DNA of 64,000 nt from a bacterium (GCA_030427705.1 JAUIBR010000008.1:1-64000); one strand, 5' to 3'; positions 26,280 to 35,057 are shown, numbered from the stretch's first letter. Translations and numbers: made by a program. The notes: generated by a model not told the origin, from the letters alone.

Positions 26280-27077
26280 ATGAATGATTCAAACGCATCC
26301 AAAGTACTGCTCGAAGAACTCACCGACGATGGGATTCTGACTCTTACCATCAATCGTCCGGATTCGATGAACTCGATGAACAAGGACGTGGTGCATCAGA
26401 TCTGGCATCGCTGCTATGAAATCGATGGCGATGACAGTGTGCGTGTGGTGATCCTGACGGGTGCCGGTGACAAAGCGTTCTGTGCGGGCGCCGACTTGAA
26501 AGAGCGCAAGTCCATGAGCGAAGCGGACGTCGAACAACGACTTCGTGATTATCGTGGCTGTTTCCGGGCACTTGAGAAGCTCAACAAACCGGTGATTTGT
26601 GCCATCAATGGTTATGCGTTCGGCGGTGGTCTTGAGATGGCGCTAGCTTGTGATATCCGCGTGGTCGCGCAGGAAACGAAGGTTGGCCTCACGGAGCTCG
26701 GGCTTGGAATCATTCCAGGCGCCGGCGGTACACAACGTCTGCCACGACTTGTGGGCCCGGCAATCGCAAAAGAGATGATGTTTACGGCTGCCCGTCTGAC
26801 AGGGGATGAGGCCAAAGCACTTGGTGTTGTGAATCACAGTGTGCCTCGGGCCAATCTGATGACGTTCTGTCAGGACATGGCCAAGAAGATGGTGCGGTGC
26901 GCGCCTGTCGCGGTCCGGCAGGCAAAGGTCGCCATCGATGCGGGTCTGCAAACTGATATCGACACGGGTCTTGAGCTTGAAGCACAAGCCTATGCCGTGA
27001 CGATCCCCACGCAAGACCGGCTCGAAGGACTCGCTGCATTCGCTGAAAAACGAGACCCCGTCTGGCAAGGAAAATGA
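26280..27077 (+). CDS. Enoyl-CoA hydratase/isomerase family protein
   Basis: 265 residues of the crotonase superfamily. The oxyanion-hole segments are CAGADLKE and NGYAFGGGLEMALACD; the two catalytic glutamates of true hydratases appear in GGGLEMALACD and in LTELGLGIIPGAGGTQRL. The C-terminal helix EAQAYAVTIPTQDRLEGLAAFAEKRDPVW is the usual end. It probably hydrates a trans-2-enoyl-CoA in beta-oxidation or branched amino-acid breakdown, and may work with the acyl-CoA carboxylase at 10.3-11.9 kb. Its stop overlaps the next start by four bases. Confidence 0.93.
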   Translation: MNDSNASKVLLEELTDDGILTLTINRPDSMNSMNKDVVHQIWHRCYEIDGDDSVRVVILTGAGDKAFCAGADLKERKSMSEADVEQRLRDYRGCFRALEKLNKPVICAINGYAFGGGLEMALACDIRVVAQETKVGLTELGLGIIPGAGGTQRLPRLVGPAIAKEMMFTAARLTGDEAKALGVVNHSVPRANLMTFCQDMAKKMVRCAPVAVRQAKVAIDAGLQTDIDTGLELEAQAYAVTIPTQDRLEGLAAFAEKRDPVWQGK

Positions 27078-27997
27078 CGCGGATTCTCCTCTTTGCACTT
27101 CTGAGCTTCGTCTCTTCAATCGCATGGGCTCAAGATAGCGAGCAGCATCTGGTTGAGGCTGATGCGTTGGTATTGGAGGGCGACTACGACGGCGCATTGG
27201 CAGCCTACAAACGCTACCTGATTTTCGAGCCAGTCTCGCCAAAGGCAGACAAGGTCCGCCTCCGAATCGCGTGGATTCACTATATCTCAGAGCGGCCCAA
27301 GGACGCCGAGATTGCGCTCCGTCCGGTCGTTGGTCAGGGCGGCGATGACGTGGATGCGCTATGGGCTCGGTTGCGGCTCGGTCAGGTCTTGATTTCGTCC
27401 GAGGCTGCGGCGTCTGGACGCAATGGACTTGAGCGATTGCTCGCTGATTGCAAAGCGTCGCAGATCCCAGAGTGCGTCGAGATTTCAACCGCGGCTCGGC
27501 TAGCTTTGGCCGATTACTTCGCGGGAGTCCTGCAGTTCGAAGCGGCCGCGTCGCAGCTGGCCCAGGTGCCTGGCGAGGCGACTATCGCCAAAGACGCATA
27601 CAGAGTTTCGGATTACGTTCGCACCTTGGAAACGCCATCGAAGAACGCCGCGCTCGCCGGCGTGTTATCCGCGGTTCCCGGTGCCGGGCACCTGTATATT
27701 GAAGAGTACCCGGTCGCGATCGTGGCGTTGTTGGCCAACGTGCTCTTGATTGGCGCCACAGTGGATGCCGCCGTCCATGAGGAATGGGGCCAAGCCGCGC
27801 TGTTTGGGGCTCTAGAACTCGTCGTCTACTCCGCGACAATCTACGATGCGGTCACAGGCGCCGAGGAGTACAACCTGAAAGCGAAGCACGCCGTTCGGGA
27901 CGGTCTGCGCAAGGACATCGAGTCTATCGATGACGACAGCCCATGGTCGATGGGACTGACCGACGTCCCATCCGTAAAACTGAGATTCACATTCTGA
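27074..27997 (+). CDS. Exported TPR-like protein with C-terminal membrane helices
   Basis: 307 residues. A Sec signal peptide (ILLFALLSFVSSIAWA) precedes TPR-like repeats over about residues 25-180 (LVLEGDYDGALAAYKRYLIFEP). A hydrophobic part follows (AALAGVLSAVPGAGHLYIEEYPVAIVALLANVLLIGATV, then AALFGALELVVYSATIYDAV), giving at least two membrane helices with the PGAG-x-LY motif seen in many small membrane proteins of TM2/DUF5683 type. The ATGA overlap with the enoyl-CoA hydratase suggests coupling, but no functional link is evident. Function unknown. Confidence 0.75.
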   Translation: MTRILLFALLSFVSSIAWAQDSEQHLVEADALVLEGDYDGALAAYKRYLIFEPVSPKADKVRLRIAWIHYISERPKDAEIALRPVVGQGGDDVDALWARLRLGQVLISSEAAASGRNGLERLLADCKASQIPECVEISTAARLALADYFAGVLQFEAAASQLAQVPGEATIAKDAYRVSDYVRTLETPSKNAALAGVLSAVPGAGHLYIEEYPVAIVALLANVLLIGATVDAAVHEEWGQAALFGALELVVYSATIYDAVTGAEEYNLKAKHAVRDGLRKDIESIDDDSPWSMGLTDVPSVKLRFTF

Positions 27998-28024
27998 CCA
28001 GTGCCTCAAATCCACAGACAGCAC

Positions 28025-28274
28025 AGACGGTTCACAGAATCACACAGAAATCTATTTTCGTGACGGTATTCAACACCTCACAACTCTAGAATTGTGACGT
28101 GGCTGATGCCCTCTTGAAAAAAATTCTGTGCACGTCTGTGTTTAGTCTGCGCCGTCTGTGGATACCGCTCCGACTTTGGCTATCATTGGTTGCTACAGTA
28201 TTGCCCAGTAGTAGCGGTTACTCCTGGCCGAAGCTGACAGCTGGAAGCTGATTACCGGAATCCGGTGCGAATCA
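28025..28274. repeat. Dispersed 250-base intergenic repeat, copy 1
   Basis: This stretch and 39470-39719 align without gaps over about 250 bases, with long identical blocks (for example gtggctgatgccctcttg, cacgtctgtgttt, gtctgtggataccgct). Near each end it has short CACAGA/TCTGTG motifs in opposite orientation (CACAGACGGTTCACAGAAT against ATTCTGTGCACGTCTGTG), so it can fold on itself. It fills most of the 342-base gap before the AarF gene. No open frame or transposase is present; it resembles a non-autonomous interspersed element. Confidence 0.8.
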
Positions 28275-28339
28275 CCCAACACCTAATACTCGCGTCCCGC
28301 CCAATCCAATGGTAACAAGGTGACAGCGAGGAGTAGTGC

Positions 28340-30088
28340 ATGCTTGCGCCAGTCAAAACAGCCGTAAAAGACATCATCCGCCTACGCGAGATTTCGACCG
28401 TGTTGACCAAGCACGGCTTCGCTGCGGTGGTCTATGGCACAGGGCTGGGACGTTTTCTGCCCGACGGCGAAGAGAACGCCATCGAGGCCAAGTTCGAGTC
28501 GACCGATGACCTGATTGGCGACGACCCGGCTGACACCGCGGTGCGTTTCCGGATGGTGCTCGAGGATTTGGGGCCGACGTTTGTGAAGCTCGGTCAGATC
28601 ATGTCGACGCGTCCGGACATCATGCCGCAGGCGTTCATCGACGAGCTACGTCATCTGCAAGACCGCGTGCCGCCGCTCGAATATGAAGAGGTGAAGACGG
28701 CCGTTGAGGAGAACCTTGGAAAACCGCTCGACGAGCTGTTTGCGGAGTTCAAGGAAAAGCCCATCGGCGCAGCATCCATCGGTCAGGTTCACCGCGCGAC
28801 GACGCACGATGGGCGAGACTGCGTCGTGAAGGTTCAACGGCCGGGTATCGCGACGATGATTCGTAGCGACCTGGACATCCTTTACACCGCAGCACGCATC
28901 CTTGAGGCCACAATCCAAGAGGTCGAACTCTACACGCCGACCGCGATTGTGAAAGAGTTCGAGAAGGCCATCCTGTCCGAGCTCGATTTCACTCAGGAAG
29001 CTCGAAACATTCGAGAGTTCGGTCAGAACTTCGAAGAAGTTTCCGAGGTCAACGTTCCGGAGGTCTACGATGACCTTTCGAACGACCGCATCATGACTTT
29101 GGAGTTCATCGACGCGAAGAAGCTCTCGCAGGTTGAGCCTGGCACCAAATACGCCAAGCAAGTGCTGGATAACTTGCTGGATGCGATGGTGAAGATGGTC
29201 TTGGACGACGGCTTCTTCCACGGTGACCCGCACCCTGGAAACATCATGGTGCGCAAAGACGCGACCCTGGTGTTCATCGATTTTGGTTTAGTGGGGCGCC
29301 TGTCTGCAGGGCAACAGGATGACCTGGTGCTGCTGATTATCAGTGTATTGACTGGTGACGTTGAAGGCATCTCGCGCGTGCTCTTGAAGATGGGGCAGCC
29401 CGTGGGCCGTGTCAGCTTACGCGAGTTCAAGCAGGACATCGTGCGCATCCGTGATGAGTACCTGTTGTCGAATCTGTCGGACATCAACGTGTCCCAGTTT
29501 GTGCAGGAATGTACCTCGGCTGCACAGCGTCATCGCATCCGCTTGAACCCGAACTACGCGGTGCTGACAAAAGCGGCCGCGACCATCGAAGGCATCATGC
29601 GGACCTTGGTCCCCGACCTCGACATCATGGAAGTCGGAATGCCGTACGCGCGTGATTTGGCGCGACGTAGATTCACGGCCAAACGTGTGATGCAGGGCAT
29701 GATGACGTCCGCGATGGGCGTGTCGGGCTTCGTGACGCAAGTCCCGCAGCAGCTGGACCAAATCCTGATGGACCTTGAGGGCGGCAACCTCACGTTGGCG
29801 GTCAAGAATCCGGCCATCGACGACATGGGCAAGCATCTCAACACACTCGGGACACGGCTATTCCTGGGCGTGATGGCGTCAGGCTTAAGTATTACGGCCG
29901 CGATTCTACTGGTACCGCACGATTTTGATGTGTACGGTATCTCTGTCGGCATGGTCATAGGCATCCTACTTGCTGGAACTGCAACGCTTTTCTTCTGGTG
30001 GGCCCTGTCATGGCACGTGGTTGGATCGGCAACATCTTCCAAGCTGAAGGTGGGTCCAATCGTCCGACTCTTGCGCGGAAGGGATTAG
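28340..30088 (+). CDS. AarF/ABC1/UbiB family atypical kinase
   Basis: 582 residues. Family motifs appear in order: KLGQIMSTRPDIMP (the KxGQ extension), GAASIGQVHRA (Ala-rich nucleotide loop), VVKVQRPG (invariant Lys), HGDPHPGN (catalytic loop) and FIDFGLVGRL (DFG). Two C-terminal hydrophobic helices anchor it in the inner membrane. Members support ubiquinone biosynthesis or lipid homeostasis through ATPase activity. GAGGAG upstream supports the ATG. No other ubiquinone gene is nearby. Confidence 0.93.
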   Translation: MLAPVKTAVKDIIRLREISTVLTKHGFAAVVYGTGLGRFLPDGEENAIEAKFESTDDLIGDDPADTAVRFRMVLEDLGPTFVKLGQIMSTRPDIMPQAFIDELRHLQDRVPPLEYEEVKTAVEENLGKPLDELFAEFKEKPIGAASIGQVHRATTHDGRDCVVKVQRPGIATMIRSDLDILYTAARILEATIQEVELYTPTAIVKEFEKAILSELDFTQEARNIREFGQNFEEVSEVNVPEVYDDLSNDRIMTLEFIDAKKLSQVEPGTKYAKQVLDNLLDAMVKMVLDDGFFHGDPHPGNIMVRKDATLVFIDFGLVGRLSAGQQDDLVLLIISVLTGDVEGISRVLLKMGQPVGRVSLREFKQDIVRIRDEYLLSNLSDINVSQFVQECTSAAQRHRIRLNPNYAVLTKAAATIEGIMRTLVPDLDIMEVGMPYARDLARRRFTAKRVMQGMMTSAMGVSGFVTQVPQQLDQILMDLEGGNLTLAVKNPAIDDMGKHLNTLGTRLFLGVMASGLSITAAILLVPHDFDVYGISVGMVIGILLAGTATLFFWWALSWHVVGSATSSKLKVGPIVRLLRGRD

Positions 30089-30138
30089 GCGCAAGACCAC
30101 AAAAACTGCTTCGATGCGCATAGTCCAAGGAAGGACAA

Positions 30139-31947
30139 ATGCTGAAACGCACGATTCTCATTCTTCTGCTCTGCACACTCGGTTGCGAGAGCACCCCTAA
30201 GAACAAACCTGACGTCGGGAACGCGGCTTCCGAAAAGGTGACATCTATTGACATAGATGGTCTTTTGAAAGACGTCGTTTTGTTGCGCGACCGAGGCTTT
30301 GCAAAGTCACCACCTGACCTGGTGCCCGTGGCCGAGATCGCCCGAACAGAACAGGCTGGGACGCCCGAGTACGTCGCAGACCGTCAGGCGATTTCTGAGG
30401 TCTTGTTTGGCACAAATGCAACACCGGCAATTCCCGGAATCGGTGAAAATGAAATCGCGCGCTACGACGCTCAAAAACATGCAATCGAGTATGTTGAGAC
30501 GGCCGATAGTGCGAGCCTTGAGCGCGCGCTGGTCTATGCAACCGTAGGTGCCATCGATAGCGGTCATTTCGCACCGCCATCACCTGCGAAAAGCTGGGAT
30601 GCGGAACTCGCAAACGTGACCGCGCAACATGCTTTGGGCTCGCTCGTATACGCAGGATTGCTTGCGGAGCGCCGCAATGTGGACCTTGAGGTCGTGGCGT
30701 TGCGGCCAGAGGCGATGGCAGCTGTAGAGCCCGTCGCTAAGTCGTTTGAGCTCATCCCCACCGTGGGCCGGTCGCTTGATGACACCGAGGCTGCGTTTAT
30801 CCGGCGCGAAGGATTCACGCTCGCGGCCGCTCTAATGCGAAGCGGTGGTTGGTCTTCGGCTGAGCTGGTTCGGATTGATCCACCTGGCTCGGCGGCCTAC
30901 ATCGTTCGTCCAGACAAGTGGCTTGCCGGCGAGGATCTGGGGACCTGGGATTGGCCCGAGAATCTGGCCAAAGCGCGCGTTGCTCAGGGTTGGACGCAGA
31001 CCAATTCTGGGCGCATCGGTTCGGCAATTGCGGCGATGTGGCTGGGCACCCATATCGACCCTCGAATCGCACGTTCGCTTTATGTCAGTTGGCAGAGCGA
31101 CACATATCGCAAGTACACCAAGGGCGACCAATGGGCATTCGAGTGGATCTCGCTCTGGAAGTCACCAGCTGATGCCGAGCAGGTTGTCCAAGCGTTCGAT
31201 GCAGCATTCAAGGAAGCCAAAACCGGCGACTTTGTGGTGATGAAAAACGGCGCGACAGTCGTGGTTATCGGAGCCAGATCGCAAAAGGACACCTCAAAGC
31301 TAACCGAACGCGCCACAGAACTCTTAAAAATTGGACCGAAGTTCACGCCAGCTGAACCACAGATGGTGGCGTTCGTCCCGACCCCATTTGATGAGTACGT
31401 CGCTGGCGTGCAGGAAGCGCAACTTTTGTTTGGTGAGCAAGGACGACGTTGGGCTGATCCCGCAGCAAACCTGGACATGAGCCTTGAGCCCCTCAAGGAT
31501 TGGAAGGTCCAAAAGACCGAAAGTGCAACCGCTCGTTGGGTCGCAAAACACCCGGCCGGGGACACCATCCTCATGAACACTGAGCTCAGTGATCCCTTTG
31601 CCACAAAGTTCGACACCGATGCCTACCGCGCCGAGGTAGTCAGCAATTTCAAAAAGACCATGAAGGATCCTAACGTGGTCATCAACGAGACGGCAAAGAA
31701 TCCACGCCTTGGACCCGTCCACCACCTCAAGATTACTGGCCAGGTCAACAACCTCCCTTCGATCATTGAATTGTGGATGTTCGAATCCAACCGCACCGTC
31801 GTCACGCTCAGCTTGAAAGCGTGGCCAGACACTGTCGAGGCGTCGCGTCCGACGGTCCTTGCTCTCTACGAGGACATTCAAGTCCGTAAGGCGATCGACG
31901 AAAAGCCGGCCGATAAGGGCATCATCAAGTTCCAGGTCGACGAATAG
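30139..31947 (+). CDS. Hypothetical lipoprotein
   Basis: 602 residues beginning with RTILILLLCTLGC (modified Cys16). The chain is mixed alpha/beta. Residues about 60-350 contain helical segments and a region ending in WAFEWISLWKSPADAEQVVQAFDAAF. The last 130 residues (PLKDWKVQKTESATARWV to VTLSLKAWPDTVEASRPTVL) resemble, in pattern only, the PsbP/DcrB-like fold of other exported lipoproteins. AAGGAAGGAC just upstream of the ATG is a good ribosome site. No firm family; it is 50 bases after the AarF gene and could be co-transcribed with it. Confidence 0.75.
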   Translation: MLKRTILILLLCTLGCESTPKNKPDVGNAASEKVTSIDIDGLLKDVVLLRDRGFAKSPPDLVPVAEIARTEQAGTPEYVADRQAISEVLFGTNATPAIPGIGENEIARYDAQKHAIEYVETADSASLERALVYATVGAIDSGHFAPPSPAKSWDAELANVTAQHALGSLVYAGLLAERRNVDLEVVALRPEAMAAVEPVAKSFELIPTVGRSLDDTEAAFIRREGFTLAAALMRSGGWSSAELVRIDPPGSAAYIVRPDKWLAGEDLGTWDWPENLAKARVAQGWTQTNSGRIGSAIAAMWLGTHIDPRIARSLYVSWQSDTYRKYTKGDQWAFEWISLWKSPADAEQVVQAFDAAFKEAKTGDFVVMKNGATVVVIGARSQKDTSKLTERATELLKIGPKFTPAEPQMVAFVPTPFDEYVAGVQEAQLLFGEQGRRWADPAANLDMSLEPLKDWKVQKTESATARWVAKHPAGDTILMNTELSDPFATKFDTDAYRAEVVSNFKKTMKDPNVVINETAKNPRLGPVHHLKITGQVNNLPSIIELWMFESNRTVVTLSLKAWPDTVEASRPTVLALYEDIQVRKAIDEKPADKGIIKFQVDE

Positions 31948-31952
31948 GCAAT

Positions 31953-31983
31953 GGTCTTTGGTCTTTGGTCTTTGGTTCTTGGT
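31953..31983. repeat. TCTTTGG-type repeat, left copy
   Basis: Three successive GGTCTTT units followed by GGTTCTTGG lie just after a lipoprotein gene. An inverted related copy (ACCAAAGACCAAGAACC) sits at 32571-32588. The two bracket the tRNA and a small gene. Confidence 0.5.
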
Positions 31984-31985
31984 GG

Positions 31986-32023
31986 CAAAAAGAAAGGCAC
32001 GAACGTTTGAAACGTCGTGCCTT
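31986..32023 (-). terminator. Rho-independent terminator of tRNA-Thr
   Basis: On the minus strand a stem AAGGCACGACGTTT pairs with AAACGTTCGTGCCTT (one bulged base, tiny loop) and is followed by TTCTTTTT. It begins eight bases beyond the tRNA 3' end, as expected for termination of the tRNA transcript. Confidence 0.85.
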
Positions 32024-32029
32024 CCTAGA

Positions 32030-32102
32030 AGCCGATGACCGGACTTGAACCGGTGACCTATTCATTACGAATGAATTGCTCTACCAGCTGAGCTACATCG
32101 GC
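32030..32102 (-). tRNA. tRNA-Thr (anticodon CGU)
   Basis: 73 bases folding as a full cloverleaf. Acceptor stem GCCGATG pairs with CATCGGC with a U discriminator. The D stem is GCTC/GAGC; the anticodon stem is ATTCA/TGAAT around loop TTCGTAA (anticodon CGT, reading ACG); the T stem is ACCGG/CCGGT with TTCAAGT. The 3' CCA is not encoded. Confidence 0.96.
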
Positions 32103-32115
32103 TCAGGGGCCGACG

Positions 32116-32144
32116 GATTTAGCCGAGATTTTGGGTGAGGTCAA
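32116..32144 (-). promoter_or_regulatory. Candidate promoter of tRNA-Thr
   Basis: Reading the minus strand, TTGACC (-35) is followed after 17 bases by TAAATC (-10), 13 bases before the tRNA 5' end. The bases after the -10 (CGTCGGCCCC) form the GC-rich discriminator typical of stringently controlled stable-RNA promoters. Confidence 0.6.
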
Positions 32145-32155
32145 TGCTTTTTGGA

Positions 32156-32470
32156 TTACAGGCTGCCTTTTGCCCAGTAATCCGCGCAGATTGCATGGAA
32201 GATCTCCAAAACTTCATCATCACCGGGATCAAACTCAGCGATGAGGTTTCCTGCGTCTGCGTCACCTATCAGCGCCAAGGATACCAAAGCTTTCTCGCGT
32301 TGACCGGGCCATCGAAGTGGGCCGAACAGAAAGTTCTCTAGTGCGAGCAGGTCGATGGATTCGATGCGACGCTTGAGTCCATCGGCAAGCCAACGAAACC
32401 GCTCCACCTGTTGACCGAACTTCAGGGAGTACGCGTTTGGTATCTGCAGTGTTCCGGGAATTGTCTCCAT
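32156..32470 (-). CDS. Small hypothetical protein
   Basis: 104 residues, largely helical and without signal or membrane segment (QVERFRWLADGLKRRIESIDLL, VLEIFHAICADYW). GGAGG seven bases before the ATG makes expression likely. No family was recognised. It lies between the TANGO2 gene and tRNA-Thr and could be transcribed from the CULT/TANGO2 operon, 117 bases downstream of its end. Confidence 0.6.
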   Translation of the reverse strand: METIPGTLQIPNAYSLKFGQQVERFRWLADGLKRRIESIDLLALENFLFGPLRWPGQREKALVSLALIGDADAGNLIAEFDPGDDEVLEIFHAICADYWAKGSL

Positions 32471-32570
32471 CTCTCAACCTCCACTACTTGGATGTTGTCT
32501 CCGCTACATATGATTCAACGGATCAACTTCGACTTGGATTTGAGAAATTCCACCAGAACCAAAAACTCAG

Positions 32571-32588
32571 GACCAAAGACCAAGAACC
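32571..32588. repeat. TCTTTGG-type repeat, right copy (inverted)
   Basis: ACCAAAGACCAAGAACC is the reverse complement of part of the 31953-31983 repeat. It abuts the stop codon of the TANGO2-like gene. Confidence 0.45.
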
Positions 32589-33319
32589 TAGAGTCCCAAC
32601 TCCCGAAGCAGGTCTGTGCGATCCTCGTACTCGGTCGAGTTCGGTGGCCCATCCGCGTATTTGAGATACGACTCCGTACCCAGTTGCAGGATGGTTGAAG
32701 ACTTCGTGCCGTAGTTCATGTCCGGCACATAGATATCGGTTCCGTCTAGAGAGTCAGGCTCTCGAATGGACAAAAGGCCGCGGAAGTCATCGAATCCCAG
32801 TGCGTCGTTAGACTGCATGACTCCTAGACGTTCTTGCAGAAGGACTTCGCGCTCGGTGTGCGCAGCATCAAACGAGCGTTCCGTCACCACGAAGAACCCA
32901 GGTGGTATCTCATCGAAGTGCATCCGCTCGCCGTCACTCCAAACCACGTAAGCTGTCTCGGAGTCCGCAGCGACGAGGTGAAAAGGGTTGTAATCACTCG
33001 CCGCTAGCCCATCGATCAACTCAGCAGCTTTCAGCGCATTTGGATTCTGCAATGCATTGGAGACAAGTTCTCCGCGCGAGCGCTTCGCCCCATTTCTGGG
33101 CGCACCAAACCGGTTGGTCAACGCAACCATTACACCCGCTTCGTTCAAGCCCATCCACGTGCCGCCTTCCTGAAGGTCGAGTGGCGTGACCGTCCTGAAC
33201 TCCCCGTCCTTCCGAAGCTTCGGGCCTTCCGATGGGCGGCTCAATAACTCGTCGCGGTTGGAGGCGACAAACACGGGAGCGTCTTCGAAGACTCGTGTTC
33301 CAAGGATGACAGTGCACAT
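32588..33319 (-). CDS. NRDE/TANGO2 family protein
   Basis: 243 residues. The N-terminus MCTVILG and the motif NRDE at 21-24 are the signature of the TANGO2 (transport and Golgi organisation 2) family, followed by GGTWMGLNEAGVMVALTN, the most conserved block. The N-terminal Cys2 suggests an Ntn-hydrolase-like relationship; proposed roles in the family include haem or lipid handling, none settled. Its ATG shares one base with the CULT gene stop (TAATG), so the two are tightly coupled on the minus strand. Confidence 0.9.
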   Translation of the reverse strand: MCTVILGTRVFEDAPVFVASNRDELLSRPSEGPKLRKDGEFRTVTPLDLQEGGTWMGLNEAGVMVALTNRFGAPRNGAKRSRGELVSNALQNPNALKAAELIDGLAASDYNPFHLVAADSETAYVVWSDGERMHFDEIPPGFFVVTERSFDAAHTEREVLLQERLGVMQSNDALGFDDFRGLLSIREPDSLDGTDIYVPDMNYGTKSSTILQLGTESYLKYADGPPNSTEYEDRTDLLRELGL

Positions 33320-33702
33320 TAGTGTTCACCTTCGTAGATGCGCTCGGCGATTAGGCCGAAGAAACCGCCGTCATACTCCCAGCCAATATGGGTGTGACAG
33401 CCGGAGCAGGCAGCGTATCGCCACGCGTTGTCGGGAAACCAAGACCATTCCGGTGTCCAGTCACCGTGGCAGTAGCAACCTGCTACCTGTTTGAAGCACC
33501 GGATGTGGTAAAGGATTCCAGAAGGGTTCACGAACACATGCTCGTGCTTGTCCGCAATCAGCACGGCGGTCGCGGCCGGCGTCAGCTGTGCGTCGCATCG
33601 ACAGCAGAAGATAAAGGGATTTCGTTCCGTGTCCTCGTGGTCATCGACAGTGTCATCGATGACCTGTTTTGCCTCGCCTTCGTCCTGCAGCAGCCTCAAC
33701 AA
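33319..33702 (-). CDS. CULT-domain (cereblon-like) protein
   Basis: About 127 residues, nearly all one CULT domain, the thalidomide-binding fold of human cereblon also known from bacteria such as Magnetospirillum MsCI4. Zinc cysteines are C33-x2-C36 and C99-x2-C102. The aromatic cage is W88, W94 and W108: spacings of 6 and 14, with 5 residues from the second Trp to the third Cys, match cereblon W380/W386/W400 and C391 exactly. HEHVFVNPSG and HIGWEYDGGFFGLI are further family blocks. Start is uncertain: TTG at 33702 is the only upstream choice and lacks a clear ribosome site. It is co-transcribed with a TANGO2-like gene and preceded by a lipoprotein and a UspA gene. Confidence 0.9.
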   Translation of the reverse strand: MLRLLQDEGEAKQVIDDTVDDHEDTERNPFIFCCRCDAQLTPAATAVLIADKHEHVFVNPSGILYHIRCFKQVAGCYCHGDWTPEWSWFPDNAWRYAACSGCHTHIGWEYDGGFFGLIAERIYEGEH

Positions 33703-33703
33703 A

Positions 33704-34207
33704 CTAGTCGCTCAACGCTACAAGTGTGAGGAGTCGCTGCGCGAATGCGCCGAGCTCAGGCGCAGGTTCCATGTTCAGGTCTGACGCCAGAGCCATGCGC
33801 GAGAAATCCGTCCAATACTGCATCCATGGGGGTGTTTGGGCGCTCAGATCGACCTTTCCAGGTGCGTTGCATAGCGTTGGCTGAACGTCGGTGAACAGTG
33901 GGCAATATGCAGCCGCGCAGCTTTTCACGATATGTTCTGGGCGCTCACCGCGTGGCATGGCCAAGGCGTCGTTCCACGCGTTCGAACATGCTGGGTTTTT
34001 CCACACATCCTTGCATGCGGCGACGGCTTCTGGCCCGTCCACGTGCGCCTTCGACGACAACTTATCGAGGCAGTTCGTCAGACTCTTGTCTGGACCGTTT
34101 TCTTTGACGGGCTCTTGTTCTTTGGGCTCTGGCTCCGTCGCACAAGATGCGATCAGAAGCAGCGAGAACAACAAGACTATGCGCGAGGCACAATTACGAG
34201 CGTACAT
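33704..34207 (-). CDS. Cys-rich hypothetical lipoprotein
   Basis: About 167 residues from ATG 34207 (a further ATG lies at 34225). The signal is SRIVLLFSLLLIASC followed by an acidic Glu/Pro linker. The mature part has about six Cys (NCLDKL, ACKDVWKNPACSNAW, KSCAAAYCPLF, LCNAPG), probably three disulfides. Its start overlaps the end of the UspA gene by 31 bases or more, an unusually long overlap, and its stop directly precedes the CULT start. No family was recognised. Confidence 0.7.
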   Translation of the reverse strand: MYARNCASRIVLLFSLLLIASCATEPEPKEQEPVKENGPDKSLTNCLDKLSSKAHVDGPEAVAACKDVWKNPACSNAWNDALAMPRGERPEHIVKSCAAAYCPLFTDVQPTLCNAPGKVDLSAQTPPWMQYWTDFSRMALASDLNMEPAPELGAFAQRLLTLVALSD

Positions 34208-35055
34208 GGCATTGTATTTAGGCATCGTTGAGCAACACTTCCCAGAACACTCTGGGCCAATTCACTTTCGCCGGAGTGTCCGACGACCATGACGCTAGCA
34301 TCGATCGAACGCGCGTGGTTGGCCAGCGAAACTGCGGGGTGTTTTTCCGCAACGAACGTCTCGTACTCGACATCAGCCAGGCCCGGTATCCGCTCTTCCT
34401 GCAGGGTGAATTGCTCATAAGACCAGTTTAGGGCGGCATCACGAGTCTCTTGGGTTGCGGTGTGTCCGAACAGCTCCAAGGGCATCGGCGGGTTCGCATG
34501 TAGGATGTGCAAAGTCATGCCCATCTGCTGAGCGGCATCGGCCGCCAACGCAATGGCCTTGTCAGCATTCGAACTGAAGTCGGACCCGACCAGGATTGGC
34601 CGCATGCGGTTCACGGAATCATGGCTAGGGTGAACTACAACTACGGGGCACGGTGGTCTGGCAACGATACTTCGCACGGTGGACCCGTGAACAAACTCTT
34701 CGACCTTGTTTCGCATGGTCGTCGCGATGGTCAGCAAACATGAACCGTCGAGCTGGCCCACGAGCTCGCATAACTGCTCACGGACGCTTCCAGACATGAC
34801 GTGTGCTTCGTCCGGCAAGGTGCCCGCCATGTCTTGATACCAATGGGTCAAACGTTCTTCAGCTCGCTTCAAGGCAGTTGGGTCTTCCTGAAAATGCTTC
34901 ACGGCGTTTGCGACCCATGTTCGGACAGACAGCTCAACAACGTGCACGACGATAATCTTCGCACCCAGATACTGTTGTGCGGTGGACGCCCACCGTACCG
35001 CGGCGCCCGCATGGTCGCTCAGGTCACTCGCCACAATGATGTAGTCGAAGTGCAT
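34177..35055 (-). CDS. Tandem universal stress protein (UspA)
   Basis: 292 residues made of two UspA domains (about 1-145 and 150-292). The second has a complete nucleotide-binding motif, GHSG-x9-GS (GxxGx9GS), near its end. In the first the corresponding loop (ATTMRNKVEEFVHGS) lacks the first two glycines, so only one site may bind ATP. Cytosolic, usually induced in starvation or oxidative stress. It heads the four-gene minus-strand run with the lipoprotein, CULT and TANGO2 genes and lies three bases after the dihaem cytochrome. Confidence 0.92.
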   Translation of the reverse strand: MHFDYIIVASDLSDHAGAAVRWASTAQQYLGAKIIVVHVVELSVRTWVANAVKHFQEDPTALKRAEERLTHWYQDMAGTLPDEAHVMSGSVREQLCELVGQLDGSCLLTIATTMRNKVEEFVHGSTVRSIVARPPCPVVVVHPSHDSVNRMRPILVGSDFSSNADKAIALAADAAQQMGMTLHILHANPPMPLELFGHTATQETRDAALNWSYEQFTLQEERIPGLADVEYETFVAEKHPAVSLANHARSIDASVMVVGHSGESELAQSVLGSVAQRCLNTMPCTLVIVPRA

Positions 35056-35057
35056 GG

